A DNA stretch of 64,000 nt from JACCZX01 sp963824935. Lineage in GTDB: Bacteria; Pseudomonadota; Gammaproteobacteria; Burkholderiales; Burkholderiaceae_F. The position numbers and the translations under genes are program-made. Location of the stretch: contig CAWGRF010000019.1 of assembly GCA_963824935.1 (NCBI GenBank), positions 1 through 64,000 on the forward strand, read 5' to 3'. This document shows, piece after piece, positions 56,134 to 64,000 of this stretch. How positions within the stretch are numbered: the first letter of the stretch is position 1; each line of letters begins with the position of its first letter. A model generated the notes under the pieces. That model ran no database searches, was not told where the DNA came from, and was given only the letters and a program-made list of their open reading frames with translations.

Positions 56134-56484
56134 GATGCCTCGCCAGTGTCTGAAACAACAGGGTCTCGTCGATCGGTTTGGTCAGGAAGTCGTCGCAGCC
56201 GCGGCCCGCGCGCGTTCTTCGTCGCCGTTCATGGCGTGGGCTGACAGGACGATCACAGGAATGCCCGCCATCGCCGGGTCGGCCTTGAGCCGGCGCGTGG
56301 CTTCCCAGCCGTCCATACGCGGCAGCGACAGATCCATCAGTATCAGGTCGGGACGGGTCTCGGCAGCGCGTTCGAGCGCGGCCACGCCATCTTCGGCGAA
56401 CACCAGACGATGGTCGTCCTCGAGAAGCTGCGCCAGCAATTCGCGATTCAATTCAATGTCCTCGACGATCAGGATGGTCTTCAT
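56123..56484 (-). CDS. Single-domain response regulator (receiver), frameshift near the end
   Basis: About 120 residues. MKTILIVEDIELNRELLAQLLEDD is the typical start, with DLILMDLSLPRMDGWEATRRL (phospho-Asp) and VIVLSAHAMNGDEERARA following. The frame then breaks near 56200: the expected GCDDFLTKPIDETLLFQTLA is in another frame, this time by a lost base, and runs to TGA at 56123-56125. The start overlaps the kinase stop by ATGA, and the stop overlaps the start of the sigma-54 regulator gene, so the three are one unit. Could be a phosphate relay between kinase and regulator. Confidence 0.88.
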
Positions 56485-59400
56485 GTCCGCAGTGGCCGGT
56501 AGCGGACCGGCAGCGTCAGCGTGAATGTCGATCCGACGCTCGGCGTGCTCTCGACGCAGACATCGCCGCCCATCAGCCGCGCGAGACGCCGAGCGATGGT
56601 GAGACCGAGTCCGGTACCGCCGTGCACGCGCGTACTGCTGGCATCGGCCTGCTCGAACTCCTCGAAGATCGATTCCAGCTTGTCGGCCGCAATGCCGATC
56701 CCCGTGTCGGCCACCGCAATCTCGACGCTGCCATCGTCTGCGCGCGCGCGGACATGGATGTTGCCGCGCGCCGTGAACTTGGCGGCATTGCTCAGCAGAT
56801 TGAGCATGATCTGCCGCAGCATTTCTTCATCGACGAGCATCAGCGGCAGTTCGCCGTCGAACCCTTTGACCAGTGTCACAGGCTCCTTGATCAGCGGCTC
56901 GACCGTCCGCATGCACTGTTCCAGCAGCAGCGCCGGCTGAATCTCTGCAGGGTTCACCTCGACGCGTCCGGCTTCGATCTTCGCCAGGTCGAGAATGGTG
57001 TTGATCAGCGCGAGCAGTTGCTGTCCGCTCGTCAGGATCTTCTCCAGATTCTCGAACTGTTTCGGCTCGAGCTGCTCCTGCGAGCGGCGCATCACGATGC
57101 GCGTGAACCCAATGATCGCGTTCAACGGCGTGCGCAGTTCGTGCGACATGTTGGCAAGGAACGCGCTCTTTTGCCGGCTTGCGATTTCGAGCTGCCGGCT
57201 CTTGTCTTCGATCTCGCGGAACAGCCGCGCATTCTGGATGGCCAACGCGGACTGCGTCGCGAAGGTCTTCAAGAGATCGATCACGCGCGGCGCGAATTCG
57301 CCCGCGCTTTTTCGGTTGACGACCAGCCCGCCGAGCAGGCGGTCCTCGCGCAGCAGCGGTACTGCGAGGAGCGACCGGTAACCATGGCGGAGCAGGATCT
57401 CGCGGATCCGGCTCTGGAAGATGCTTTCGTCCTTGATCTCCGCGTATCGCTACCGGCTGGCCGGTCACCGCCAGTTGCCCGACCGCGCCTTCTCCCTTCG
57501 GCACGGGCCTCGACCGGAGCGCGTCGACCAGTTCATCCGGCAGCCTGTGCGCCGTGTGCAGGCGGAACTCTTCACGCGCCTCCTCGTACTCGTAAATAGA
57601 GCCGCCGTCCATGCCGGCAAGCTGGGTGGCACGCGAGACGATCGTGCTCAATACGGTTTCCAGGTCGAGTGTCGAGCTGACGGCCTGGCCGACCTCGCCC
57701 AGTGCCTGCAGCTCTCCGACTGACTGCGTGAGCTCGGTCGTCCGCGCCTCGAGTTCTTTGAAGAGCCGAACATTTTCGATCGCGATCACCGCCTGATCGG
57801 CGAAGGTCTGCAGCAAAGCGATCTGCTTTTCGGGAAACGGCCCCGCGACGCTCCGGCCGACAGCGATGGCGCCCACGGACTTGTCCTCGCGCATCAGCGG
57901 AATGCCCAATATGCTGCGGAAACCCCATCGCGCAAGACTCTTCAGCGCAAAGTCTGGATCCAAATGCGTATCGTGAATGGCGGCGACGCTGCGCGACAGC
58001 ACGGCCCGGCTGGCCGCGGTGCCACGATCAAGCGGCCGCGGCCAATGGTGCCTTACAGCGTCCATCCCTTCGGGGCTGGTTCCCGCTATCGCCACGAGAT
58101 GGAGCAACGCGCCGTCAAACGTGAACACGTTCGCCGAGTTGGCGTCGCACAATTTCAGCGTGGCGGCCGCGATCGCGTCGAACACCGGTTGAGCGTCGGT
58201 CGGCGAGCGCGAGAGGACGCGCAGGATCTCGCTGGTGGCGGTCTGTTGCTCGAGCGCTTCGGTGAGTTCCCGGTTGCGCGCGTCCAGTTCGTTGAACAGC
58301 CGAACGTTCTCGATCGCGATCACGGCCTGGTCAGCAAATGTCTGCAGCAGTGCGATCTGTTTTTCCGGGAACGGCCCGGCATCGCGGCCGGCCGACGGCG
58401 ATAGCGCCAATCGGCATGCCGTCGCGCATCAAGGGGCACGCCCAATGCGCTGCGGAAGCCCCATCGCGCGCCGGCCTGTCAGCGCCATAGTCGGAGTCCG
58501 CACTGCGTGTCGTGAATGGCGACCACGCCGCGCGTCAGCACGGCGCGGCTGGCTGCAGAGCCGCGGCCGCCGGCCGCGGGTAAATGCCGCGCGAATCGCT
58601 TCCGCCCCTTCGGGACTGACGCATCGCCATCGCGCCGATACGAAGCAGTTCGCCGTCAAACGTGAACACATTTGCCGACCGGCGCCGCACAGGTTCAACG
58701 CCGCTGCTGCGATGGTGTCGAACACGGGCTGCACGTCTGTCGGCGAGCGCGAAATGACGCGGAGGATGTCGCCGGTGGCGATCTGTTGCTCGAGCGCTTC
58801 GGTCAGCTCCCGGTTGCGCGCCTCCAGCTCGTTGAACAGTCGAACGTTCTCGATCGCGATCACTGCCTGGTCGGCAAAAGTCTGGAGGAGCGTCAGCTGC
58901 TGCTCGGGAAAAGCGCCCGGCTCGGGCCGGGCGACCGTGATGGCACCGATCGGGCTCGCCTCGCGCATCAGCGGAACCGACAGGACGCTTCGGTATCCCG
59001 CAGCAGCGGCAGTCGCGCCGCCCTGCGTAGTCCGCGTCCTTCAGAACGTCCGGAATCGAGACGACACTGCTCGTCAGGATCGCACGGGTGTTTGCCGTAT
59101 CGCGACTCGGTCGCTTCGGATAACTGCCGAAGTGTCGGCGCGAGGCATCCGAGCCTTCCGGACTCACCGTCGCGATCGGCGGCAACGTGGATCAGCTCGC
59201 CGTCGAACGTCACGACATTGGAGGAACTGGCAGCGCACAGCTTCAGCGCGGCGGCCACGATCGTATCGAACACCGGCTGCACGTCGGTCGGCGATTGGCT
59301 GATCACGCGCAGGATCTCGCTCGTGGCCGTCTGCTGCTCGAGCGCTTCGGTCAGCGCCCGGTTGCGCGCCTCCAGCTCGTTGAAGAGCCGAACGTTCTCG

Positions 59401-59957
59401 ATCGCGATCACTGCTTGATCGGCGAAGGTCTGCAGCAATGCGATCTGCCTCTCCGAAAAGGGCCGCACCTCGCGCCGTCTGAGGGCAATGACACCGAGCA
59501 ACCGGTCTTCCCGAAGCAGCGGCACGGCGAGCACCGTGCGAACAGATTCGCTCCGATGCGCCGGAGTCACGCGCACTCCGGGCTCGGTCATGAAGTCGAG
59601 CACTTGTACCGGCTTGCGCTCCAAGGCCGCGCGACCCGCGGTTGTCTCACGATCGACCGGGAAGCCCTTGGCGAGATAGTCGGCGAACTCTCGCGTGCAT
59701 TCGGTGCGCGCGGCCAGCGACAGCCAGCCGTCCTGGTGGCGCACGACGAAAGCCCAGTTCGCCTCGCACAGCCGCAGTGCATTGGCGAGGATCGTGTCGA
59801 ACACCGGCTGCACGTCGGTCGGCGAACTCGAGATGACGCGCAGGATCTCGCTCGTGGCCGCCTGTTGCTCTAGAGCCTCCGTGAGCTCGCGGGTGCGCGC
59901 ATCCGGTTCTTCCTTGATCGCTCCTATGGCCCCCTCCTTGCCCTGCTGCGCTTCGCA
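56481..59957 (-). CDS. Hybrid-free sensor histidine kinase with four tandem GAF domains, many frameshifts
   Basis: Cytoplasmic-type sensor of roughly 1,150 residues with no transmembrane segment. It is built from repeated ~180-residue units, each a GAF domain (VFDTI...FSERQIALLQTFADQAVIAIENVRLF) followed by a helical linker (NELEARNRELTEALEQQTATSEILRVIS). A last GAF-like unit (LGEVGQAVSSTLDLETVL) is unlike the rest. Then HisKA with SHELRTPLNAIIGF (phospho-His) near 57120-57150 and HATPase_c with LLSNAAKF, ADTGIGI and GGTGLGLTIARRL. The frame changes near 59180, 59020, 58690, 58620, 58430, 58390 and 57450 at least. No clear start codon: the frame is open from 59957 (in-frame TAG above) but the first strong homology starts at ~59937. 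First gene of a kinase-receiver-regulator unit. Confidence 0.82.
57700..59930. repeat. Tandem ~540-bp repeats coding GAF-linker units
   Basis: The same block, seen for example as CGAACGTTCTCGATCGCGATCAC, recurs starting at 57767, 58301, 58841 and 59389: spacings 534, 540 and 548 bp. A fifth partial copy of the linker is at ~59840-59900. Bases match closely in the linker and last GAF helix and less in the GAF core, as in an internal gene duplication. Confidence 0.88.
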
Positions 59958-60082
59958 CTAGCACTTCCCAGCCTTTGCGAGCACGTCGAATCTAAACCAT
60001 GACCACGTGATTCTTCAAGCGCAGCGACGGTTGCCAAGAAATGCCGTCTTGTTGGTTAAGTATCTGGATCCCGACCGAGTCA

Positions 60083-60088
60083 TATAAT
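60083..60088 (+). promoter_or_regulatory. -10 box of argD
   Basis: Perfect TATAAT, 67 bp before the argD ATG, with a predicted start near 60095. The -35 region is weak, so an activator or extended contact may be needed. Confidence 0.5.
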
Positions 60089-60093
60089 CTTGC

Positions 60094-60135
60094 AAACGCG
60101 GCTCCGTGTTATGACGTCTGCCGCGTTTTCTTTTT
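60094..60135 (+). terminator. Terminator-like hairpin in the argD leader (possible attenuator)
   Basis: Stem AAACGCGGC (60094-60102) pairs with GCCGCGTTT (60120-60128), loop 17 bases, followed by TCTTTTTC. It lies between the TATAAT box and the argD start. No gene on the plus strand ends nearby, so it is not an ordinary gene terminator. Confidence 0.6.
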
Positions 60136-60158
60136 CGGCCACGGAATGCGAACGATGA
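60111..60158 (+). CDS. Possible 15-residue leader peptide before argD
   Basis: ATG 60111 opens MTSAAFSFSATECER and stops at TGA 60156-60158, overlapping the argD ATG (ATGA). It runs through the second arm of the leader hairpin. The ribosome site is poor and there is no run of Arg codons (one CGA, last codon), so it may be chance. Confidence 0.2.
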   Translation: MTSAAFSFSATECER

Positions 60159-61360
60159 CGCACCTGATGAATACTTACAACCGCCTGCCCGTTGCTTTCA
60201 CGCACGGCAAGGGCGCTCGGCTGTTCGACGAGAGCGGCAAGGAATATCTGGATGCGCTTGCGGGCATCGCAGTCAACGGATTGGGGCACGCGCATCCCCG
60301 GCTTGTCGCGGCGCTGACGGATCAGGTCACCCGTCTGATCCATACGTCGAATGTCTATCGAATTCGCGAACAGGAGATGTTGGCCGATCGCATCTGTGCT
60401 CTCTCCGGTATGCAGGAAGTGTTCTTTGCAAACTCTGGCTCCGAAGCGAACGAAGCGGCGCTGAAACTGGTTCGCATGTTCGGGCACAAGCGTGGCGAAC
60501 CCGAAGCGCAGACGATCGTTATGGAGCGCGCATGGCATGGCCGAACGTTGGCTACGCTGGCGGCAACCGGAAGCGAGAAAGCGCGCAAGGGCTTCGAGCC
60601 GTTCCCTACCGGCTTCATCAGCGTGCCGTACAACGATATCGAGGCCGTTAAGCGTGCCGTCAATGCCGATCGTCGCGTGCTCGCGATCTGGCTTGAAGTG
60701 TTGCAGGGCGAAGGCGGCATTTACGTCGCCGATCTCGATTACGTCAAGGCATTGCGGCGGTTGTGCGACGAACGCGGGCTGTTGCTGATGATCGACGAGG
60801 TGCAGAGCGGCATTGGACGCACCGGCAAGTGGTTCGCACATCAATGGGCGGGCATCCGTCCCGACGTGATGACACTGGCAAAGGGACTCGGCTCCGGAGT
60901 GCCGGTCGGCGCTTGTGTCGCCGCAGGTCCAGCGGTCGGCGTGTTCGGCCCGGGCAACCATGGCACCACGTTCGGTGGTAACCCACTTGCAATGCGTGCC
61001 GGCATCGAAACGCTTTCGATCATTGAAGGCGAAGCCTTGATGGCCAATGCGGTAGCGCAGGGCGAGCGCATCGTCGGTGGACTGAAGCGTGCGCTGGGCG
61101 GTATCAACGGCGTGGTGCAGATCCGCGGCATGGGTCTGATGATCGGCATCGAGCTCGACCGACCCTGCGGCGAATTGGTGCGCCAGGCGCTCGATGCCGG
61201 ATTGCTGATCAACGTGACGCACGACACGGTGATCCGAATGTTGCCACCGCTCATCCTGAGCGAGAAGGAAGCTCAGATGATCGTGGAGCGTCTGGCTCCG
61301 TTGATCCTCGCCTTCCTGCAACGGCAGAAACAGCCGAGCGCAACTGCGAAGGCCGCATGA
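60155..61360 (+). CDS. argD: Acetylornithine aminotransferase ArgD
   Basis: PLP enzyme of arginine synthesis (also succinyl-diaminopimelate in lysine synthesis in E. coli). 401 residues from ATG 60155 (MTHLMNTYNRLPVAFTHGKG). Class III aminotransferase features: NGLGHAHPRLVAAL, FFANSGSEANEAALKL, AWHGRTLATLAATG, LMIDEVQSGIGRTGKWFAH and the PLP lysine in MTLAKGLGSGVPVGA. The start could also be the Met at 60146 or 60167. First of argD-argF-argG; 6 bp before argF. Confidence 0.95.
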   Translation: MTHLMNTYNRLPVAFTHGKGARLFDESGKEYLDALAGIAVNGLGHAHPRLVAALTDQVTRLIHTSNVYRIREQEMLADRICALSGMQEVFFANSGSEANEAALKLVRMFGHKRGEPEAQTIVMERAWHGRTLATLAATGSEKARKGFEPFPTGFISVPYNDIEAVKRAVNADRRVLAIWLEVLQGEGGIYVADLDYVKALRRLCDERGLLLMIDEVQSGIGRTGKWFAHQWAGIRPDVMTLAKGLGSGVPVGACVAAGPAVGVFGPGNHGTTFGGNPLAMRAGIETLSIIEGEALMANAVAQGERIVGGLKRALGGINGVVQIRGMGLMIGIELDRPCGELVRQALDAGLLINVTHDTVIRMLPPLILSEKEAQMIVERLAPLILAFLQRQKQPSATAKAA

Positions 61361-61366
61361 CCGTGC

Positions 61367-62287
61367 ATGGCCGACGCCCTTCGTCACTTCCTGCAATTTG
61401 CCGATTTTGAGCGCACCGAACTCGAGTGGGTGTTCGAACGCTCGCGCACGATCAAGGATCGATTCAAGCGCTATCAGTTCTACCAGCCGCTGGCCGATCG
61501 CACGCTCGCGATGGTGTTCGAAAAGGCATCTACACGCACGCGTGTGTCGTTCGAAGCCGGCATGTATCAGATGGGCGGCTCGGTGATCCACATCACGACC
61601 GGCGATTCGCAGCTGGGGCGCGCCGAGCCGATCGAAGACGCCGCGCGGGTGATCTCGCGCATGGTGGATATCGTGATGATCCGCACGTTCGAGCAGGCGA
61701 AGCTCGAGAGCTTTGCCGCGCACTCAAGAGTGCCGGTGATCAACGGTCTGACCAACGAATATCACCCGTGCCAGATACTGGCCGACATATTCACGTACCT
61801 CGAACATCGAGGGCCGATTGCCGGGCGCACGGTGGCGTGGATCGGGGACGCCAACAATGTGGCGTACACGTGGCTGCAGGCAGCGCAATGTCTTGGCTTC
61901 CGGCTGAACGTATCGACGCCCCCCGGCTACCCCCTCGACGCTTCGCTAGCGACGTCGGGAGAGCACCTGCAAGTGTTTGCTGACCCGATGGAAGCCGCGC
62001 GCGGCGCCGATCTGGTCACGACCGACGTCTGGACCAGCATGGGCTATGAAGCCGAGAACGAAGCGCGCTCCAAGGCATTCGCCGACTGGAGAGTCGACGC
62101 CGACATGATGCAGGTTGCCGCACGCGATGCGGTGTTCATGCACTGCCTGCCCGCGCATCGTGGCAAAGAAGTGACGGCGGACGTGATCGATGGCCCGCAA
62201 TCGGTCGTCTGGGACGAGGCAGAAAACCGGCTGCACGTACAGAAAGCACTGATGGAATATCTGCTGCTCGGCAGAAGCGTCCAGTGA
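61367..62287 (+). CDS. argF: Ornithine carbamoyltransferase ArgF
   Basis: Makes citrulline from ornithine and carbamoyl phosphate. 306 residues. Carbamoyl-phosphate loop EKASTRTRVSFEAGMYQMGG near 48, the NEYHPCQILADIFTYLEHRG segment, DVWTSMG for ornithine and the closing MHCLPAHRGKEV. Standard anabolic length and order after argD. Confidence 0.96.
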   Translation: MADALRHFLQFADFERTELEWVFERSRTIKDRFKRYQFYQPLADRTLAMVFEKASTRTRVSFEAGMYQMGGSVIHITTGDSQLGRAEPIEDAARVISRMVDIVMIRTFEQAKLESFAAHSRVPVINGLTNEYHPCQILADIFTYLEHRGPIAGRTVAWIGDANNVAYTWLQAAQCLGFRLNVSTPPGYPLDASLATSGEHLQVFADPMEAARGADLVTTDVWTSMGYEAENEARSKAFADWRVDADMMQVAARDAVFMHCLPAHRGKEVTADVIDGPQSVVWDEAENRLHVQKALMEYLLLGRSVQ

Positions 62288-62360
62288 CGGCGGACGGGCT
62301 GCGAATGCCATCGATCGCGGCGCCTGCTTGCCGTTCACTTACGATGCTGGCCGGATAACC

Positions 62361-63703
62361 ATGGCCACCATCCTGCGACACCTTCCAACCGGCGACAAAG
62401 TCGGCATCGCATTTTCCGGCGGCCTCGACACCAGTGCCGCATTGCTGTGGATGCGCGACAAGGGCGCCATCCCGTACGCGTACACCGCGAATCTCGGACA
62501 GCCCGACGAAGCCGGATTACGAATTCCATCCCACGTCGCGCGCTCGAGTACGGCGCCGAGAAGGCGCGTCTCGTCGATTGCCGTTCACAACTAGTCGCGG
62601 AAGGCATCGCGGCCTTGCAATGCGGCGCGTTTCACGTCAGCACTGCGGGGCTCACCTACTTCAATACGACGCCGCTCGGGCGTGCCGTGACCGGCACCTT
62701 GCTGGTCGCAGCGATGAGAGACGACGAGGTCAACATCTGGGGCGACGGCAGCACCTACAAAGGCAACGATATCGAGCGCTTCTACCGCTACGGCCTGCTC
62801 GCCAATCCGGATCTGAAGATATACAAGCCCTGGCTTGACCAGGCATTCATCGATGAACTCGGAGGGCGCACAGAACTGTCCGAGTTCATGCGCTCGCGCG
62901 GCCACGCCTACAAGATGTCAGCTGATAGGGCGTATTCGACCGACTCAAACATGTTGGGCGCAACGCACGAAGCCAAAGATCTCGAGTACCTCGCGAGCAA
63001 TATTCGGATCGTCGAACCGATCATGGGCGTCGCCTTCTGGCGCGATTCGGTGGCCATCGCTCGCGAAGAGGTCAGCGTCCGGTTCGAGCAGGGCCAGCCG
63101 GTCGCCTTGAACGGCAGGCAGTTCGATAACCCGGTGGAATTGATGCTTGAGGCGAACCGCATCGGCGGCCGCCACGGGCTCGGAATGAGCGACCAGATCG
63201 AAAATCGCATCATTGAAGCGAAGAGCCGCGGGATTTATGAAGCACCCGGACTGGCGCTGCTTCACATTGCGTACGAACGCCTGATCACCGGCATCCACAA
63301 CGAGGACACGATTGAACAGTATCGCGACGGAGGACGCCGGCTCGGACGGCTGCTTTATCAAGGGAGATGGTTCGATCCGCAGGCGATCATGCTGCGCGAA
63401 AGCGCGCAGCGCTGGGTGGCGCGCGCAGTAACCGGCGAGGTCACCGTCGAGCTCCGCCGCGGCAACGATTACTCCATCCTTGACACGACTTCATCCAACC
63501 TCACCTATCAGCCAGACCGGTTGACGATGGAAAAAGGCGATTCGAGCTTCACGCCAGCCGATCGGATCGGGCAACTGCAAATGCGCAACCTCGATATCGA
63601 CGACACACGGCAGAAGCTGGTCAGCTATGCCCGGGCTGGCCTGCTGACAACCGGTTCTGATTCCGTGTTATCGCGCCTGACCGATGACCGCGATCACAAG
63701 TAG
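62361..63703 (+). CDS. argG: Argininosuccinate synthase ArgG, two frameshifts
   Basis: Joins citrulline and aspartate with ATP. ATG 62361 (MATILRHLPTGDKVGIAFSGGLDTSAALLWM; the SGGLDTS is the ATP pyrophosphatase loop). Two extra single bases, near 62511 and 62526-62527, carry NLGQPDE to PDYEF to IPRRALEYGAEKARLVDC across three frames; the rest, with AFHVSTAGLTYFNTTPLGRA and GDGSTYKGNDIERFYRYGL, is intact to the end. Corrected length is 446 residues, the long E. coli-type form. 73 bp after argF and closed by a terminator. Confidence 0.94.
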
Positions 63704-63895
63704 TGCGCCTGTCGGGCTTCTTCTGCCTCTGCATACCGGTCGTCGGCGGATCGGCCATTCAAGCCGTTTGGATGAATGCGCAACGCGCGACCGCTGGCTA
63801 TAGTTCGATCGTCTGCTGTGCCGGTGCTCTAAGCGTCCTCCTCCGCATGCGAGCTCTCCGACCGGCGCATCGAGACACCGCATGTTATTGACCCT
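63704..63895. other. argG 3' region, no supported gene
   Basis: A 62-codon open frame from GTG 63703 overlaps the argG stop by one base but has no recognisable family, and ends before the terminator. I see nothing else here. Confidence 0.5.
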
Positions 63896-63923
63896 CGGCC
63901 CGCGCACGCGGGCCGCTTTTTTT
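63896..63923 (+). terminator. Intrinsic terminator after argG
   Basis: Stem CGGCCCGC/GCGGGCCG with a GCAC loop, then C and TTTTTTT on the plus strand. Confidence 0.9.
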
Positions 63924-63928
63924 CCGGG

Positions 63929-64000
63929 CTAGATGATTTGCGGTTCGGGCTCCAACGCTATGCCGAACCGATTGCGTACGGCGTCTTGCACTTCGCGCGC
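63929..64000 (-). CDS. murB: UDP-N-acetylenolpyruvoylglucosamine reductase MurB, C-terminal 23 residues (partial)
   Basis: Minus-strand frame enters from the window's right edge and stops at TAG 63929-63931. The visible AREVQDAVRNRFGIALEPEP end fits the last helix and strand of MurB (xVQxxVxxxFGxxLEPE), the peptidoglycan precursor reductase. Only 23 residues are seen, so the call rests on this motif alone. Confidence 0.65.
   Translation of the reverse strand, partial: AREVQDAVRNRFGIALEPEPQII

Noticed and set aside
57700..59930. CRISPR-like or satellite array, suggested by regular repeats
   Set aside because: Units are ~540 bp, coding, and match GAF-linker protein units; there are no short repeats with unique spacers.
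60080..61723. 547-codon open frame antisense to argD and argF
   Set aside because: Complement of two well-supported genes; the product is His/Arg-rich as expected for a mirror frame of GC-rich code.
63703..63891. 62-codon open frame after argG
   Set aside because: GTG start inside the argG stop, no ribosome site, no family; the argG terminator follows.

Overview
This 64 kb window looks like chromosomal core of a betaproteobacterium of the Burkholderiales type. It is GC-rich and packed with single-copy housekeeping genes in orders I recognise from that group: rpsU-yqeY-dnaG-rpoD, ribF-ileS-lspA-coaBC-dut, clpS-clpA beside cspA and icd, xseA/exbB-exbD-lpxK-trm112-kdsB-adk, and murJ divergent from rpsT. 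Genus cannot be told from the sequence. I see no prophage, transposase, CRISPR array or rRNA operon; one tRNA gene, tRNA-Ile(CAU), is present.

Layout. 0-19 kb: an SDR fragment, rhlE, tRNA-Ile, the macromolecular synthesis operon (rpsU, yqeY, dnaG, rpoD), tsaD, a minus-strand run ispH-CHI-ogt-xerD-plsY, radC-rpmB-rpmG, a desaturase, an MscS channel, rsmB and purN. 18-27 kb: the plus-strand operon ribF-ileS-lspA-coaBC-hypothetical-dut, then a flavocytochrome c sulfide dehydrogenase pair. 26-43 kb: clpS/clpA, cspA, icd, sodB, a PuuD-like membrane protein, xseA, exbBD-lpxK-trm112-kdsB, a peptide-type binding protein, adk, a proton pyrophosphatase and an acetyltransferase. 43-54 kb: a cydA remnant, a long CoA transferase, an SDR, gamma-glutamyltransferase, peroxiredoxin, Mpo1-like protein, murJ, rpsT and a basic amino acid decarboxylase. 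53.7-60 kb: a signalling locus with a repeated-GAF histidine kinase, a receiver protein and a sigma-54 response regulator, next to two small exported orphan proteins behind a good -24/-12 promoter match. 60-64 kb: argD-argF-argG and the end of murB.

Two matters colour everything. First, many genes, including essential ones (rpoD, ileS, kdsB, argG), are broken by single-base frameshifts, nearly all of them one extra base. This looks like residual sequencing or assembly error rather than biology, so I annotate these as whole genes with the shift noted. Second, several non-coding palindromes stand out: a 125 bp inverted repeat at the rpoD stop codon, a 164 bp inverted repeat filling the exbB-exbD gap, and a chain of hairpins after cspA. 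The best candidates for new biology are the sigma-54 signalling locus with its exported proteins, the argD leader with a promoter-proximal terminator-like hairpin, and the palindromic elements.
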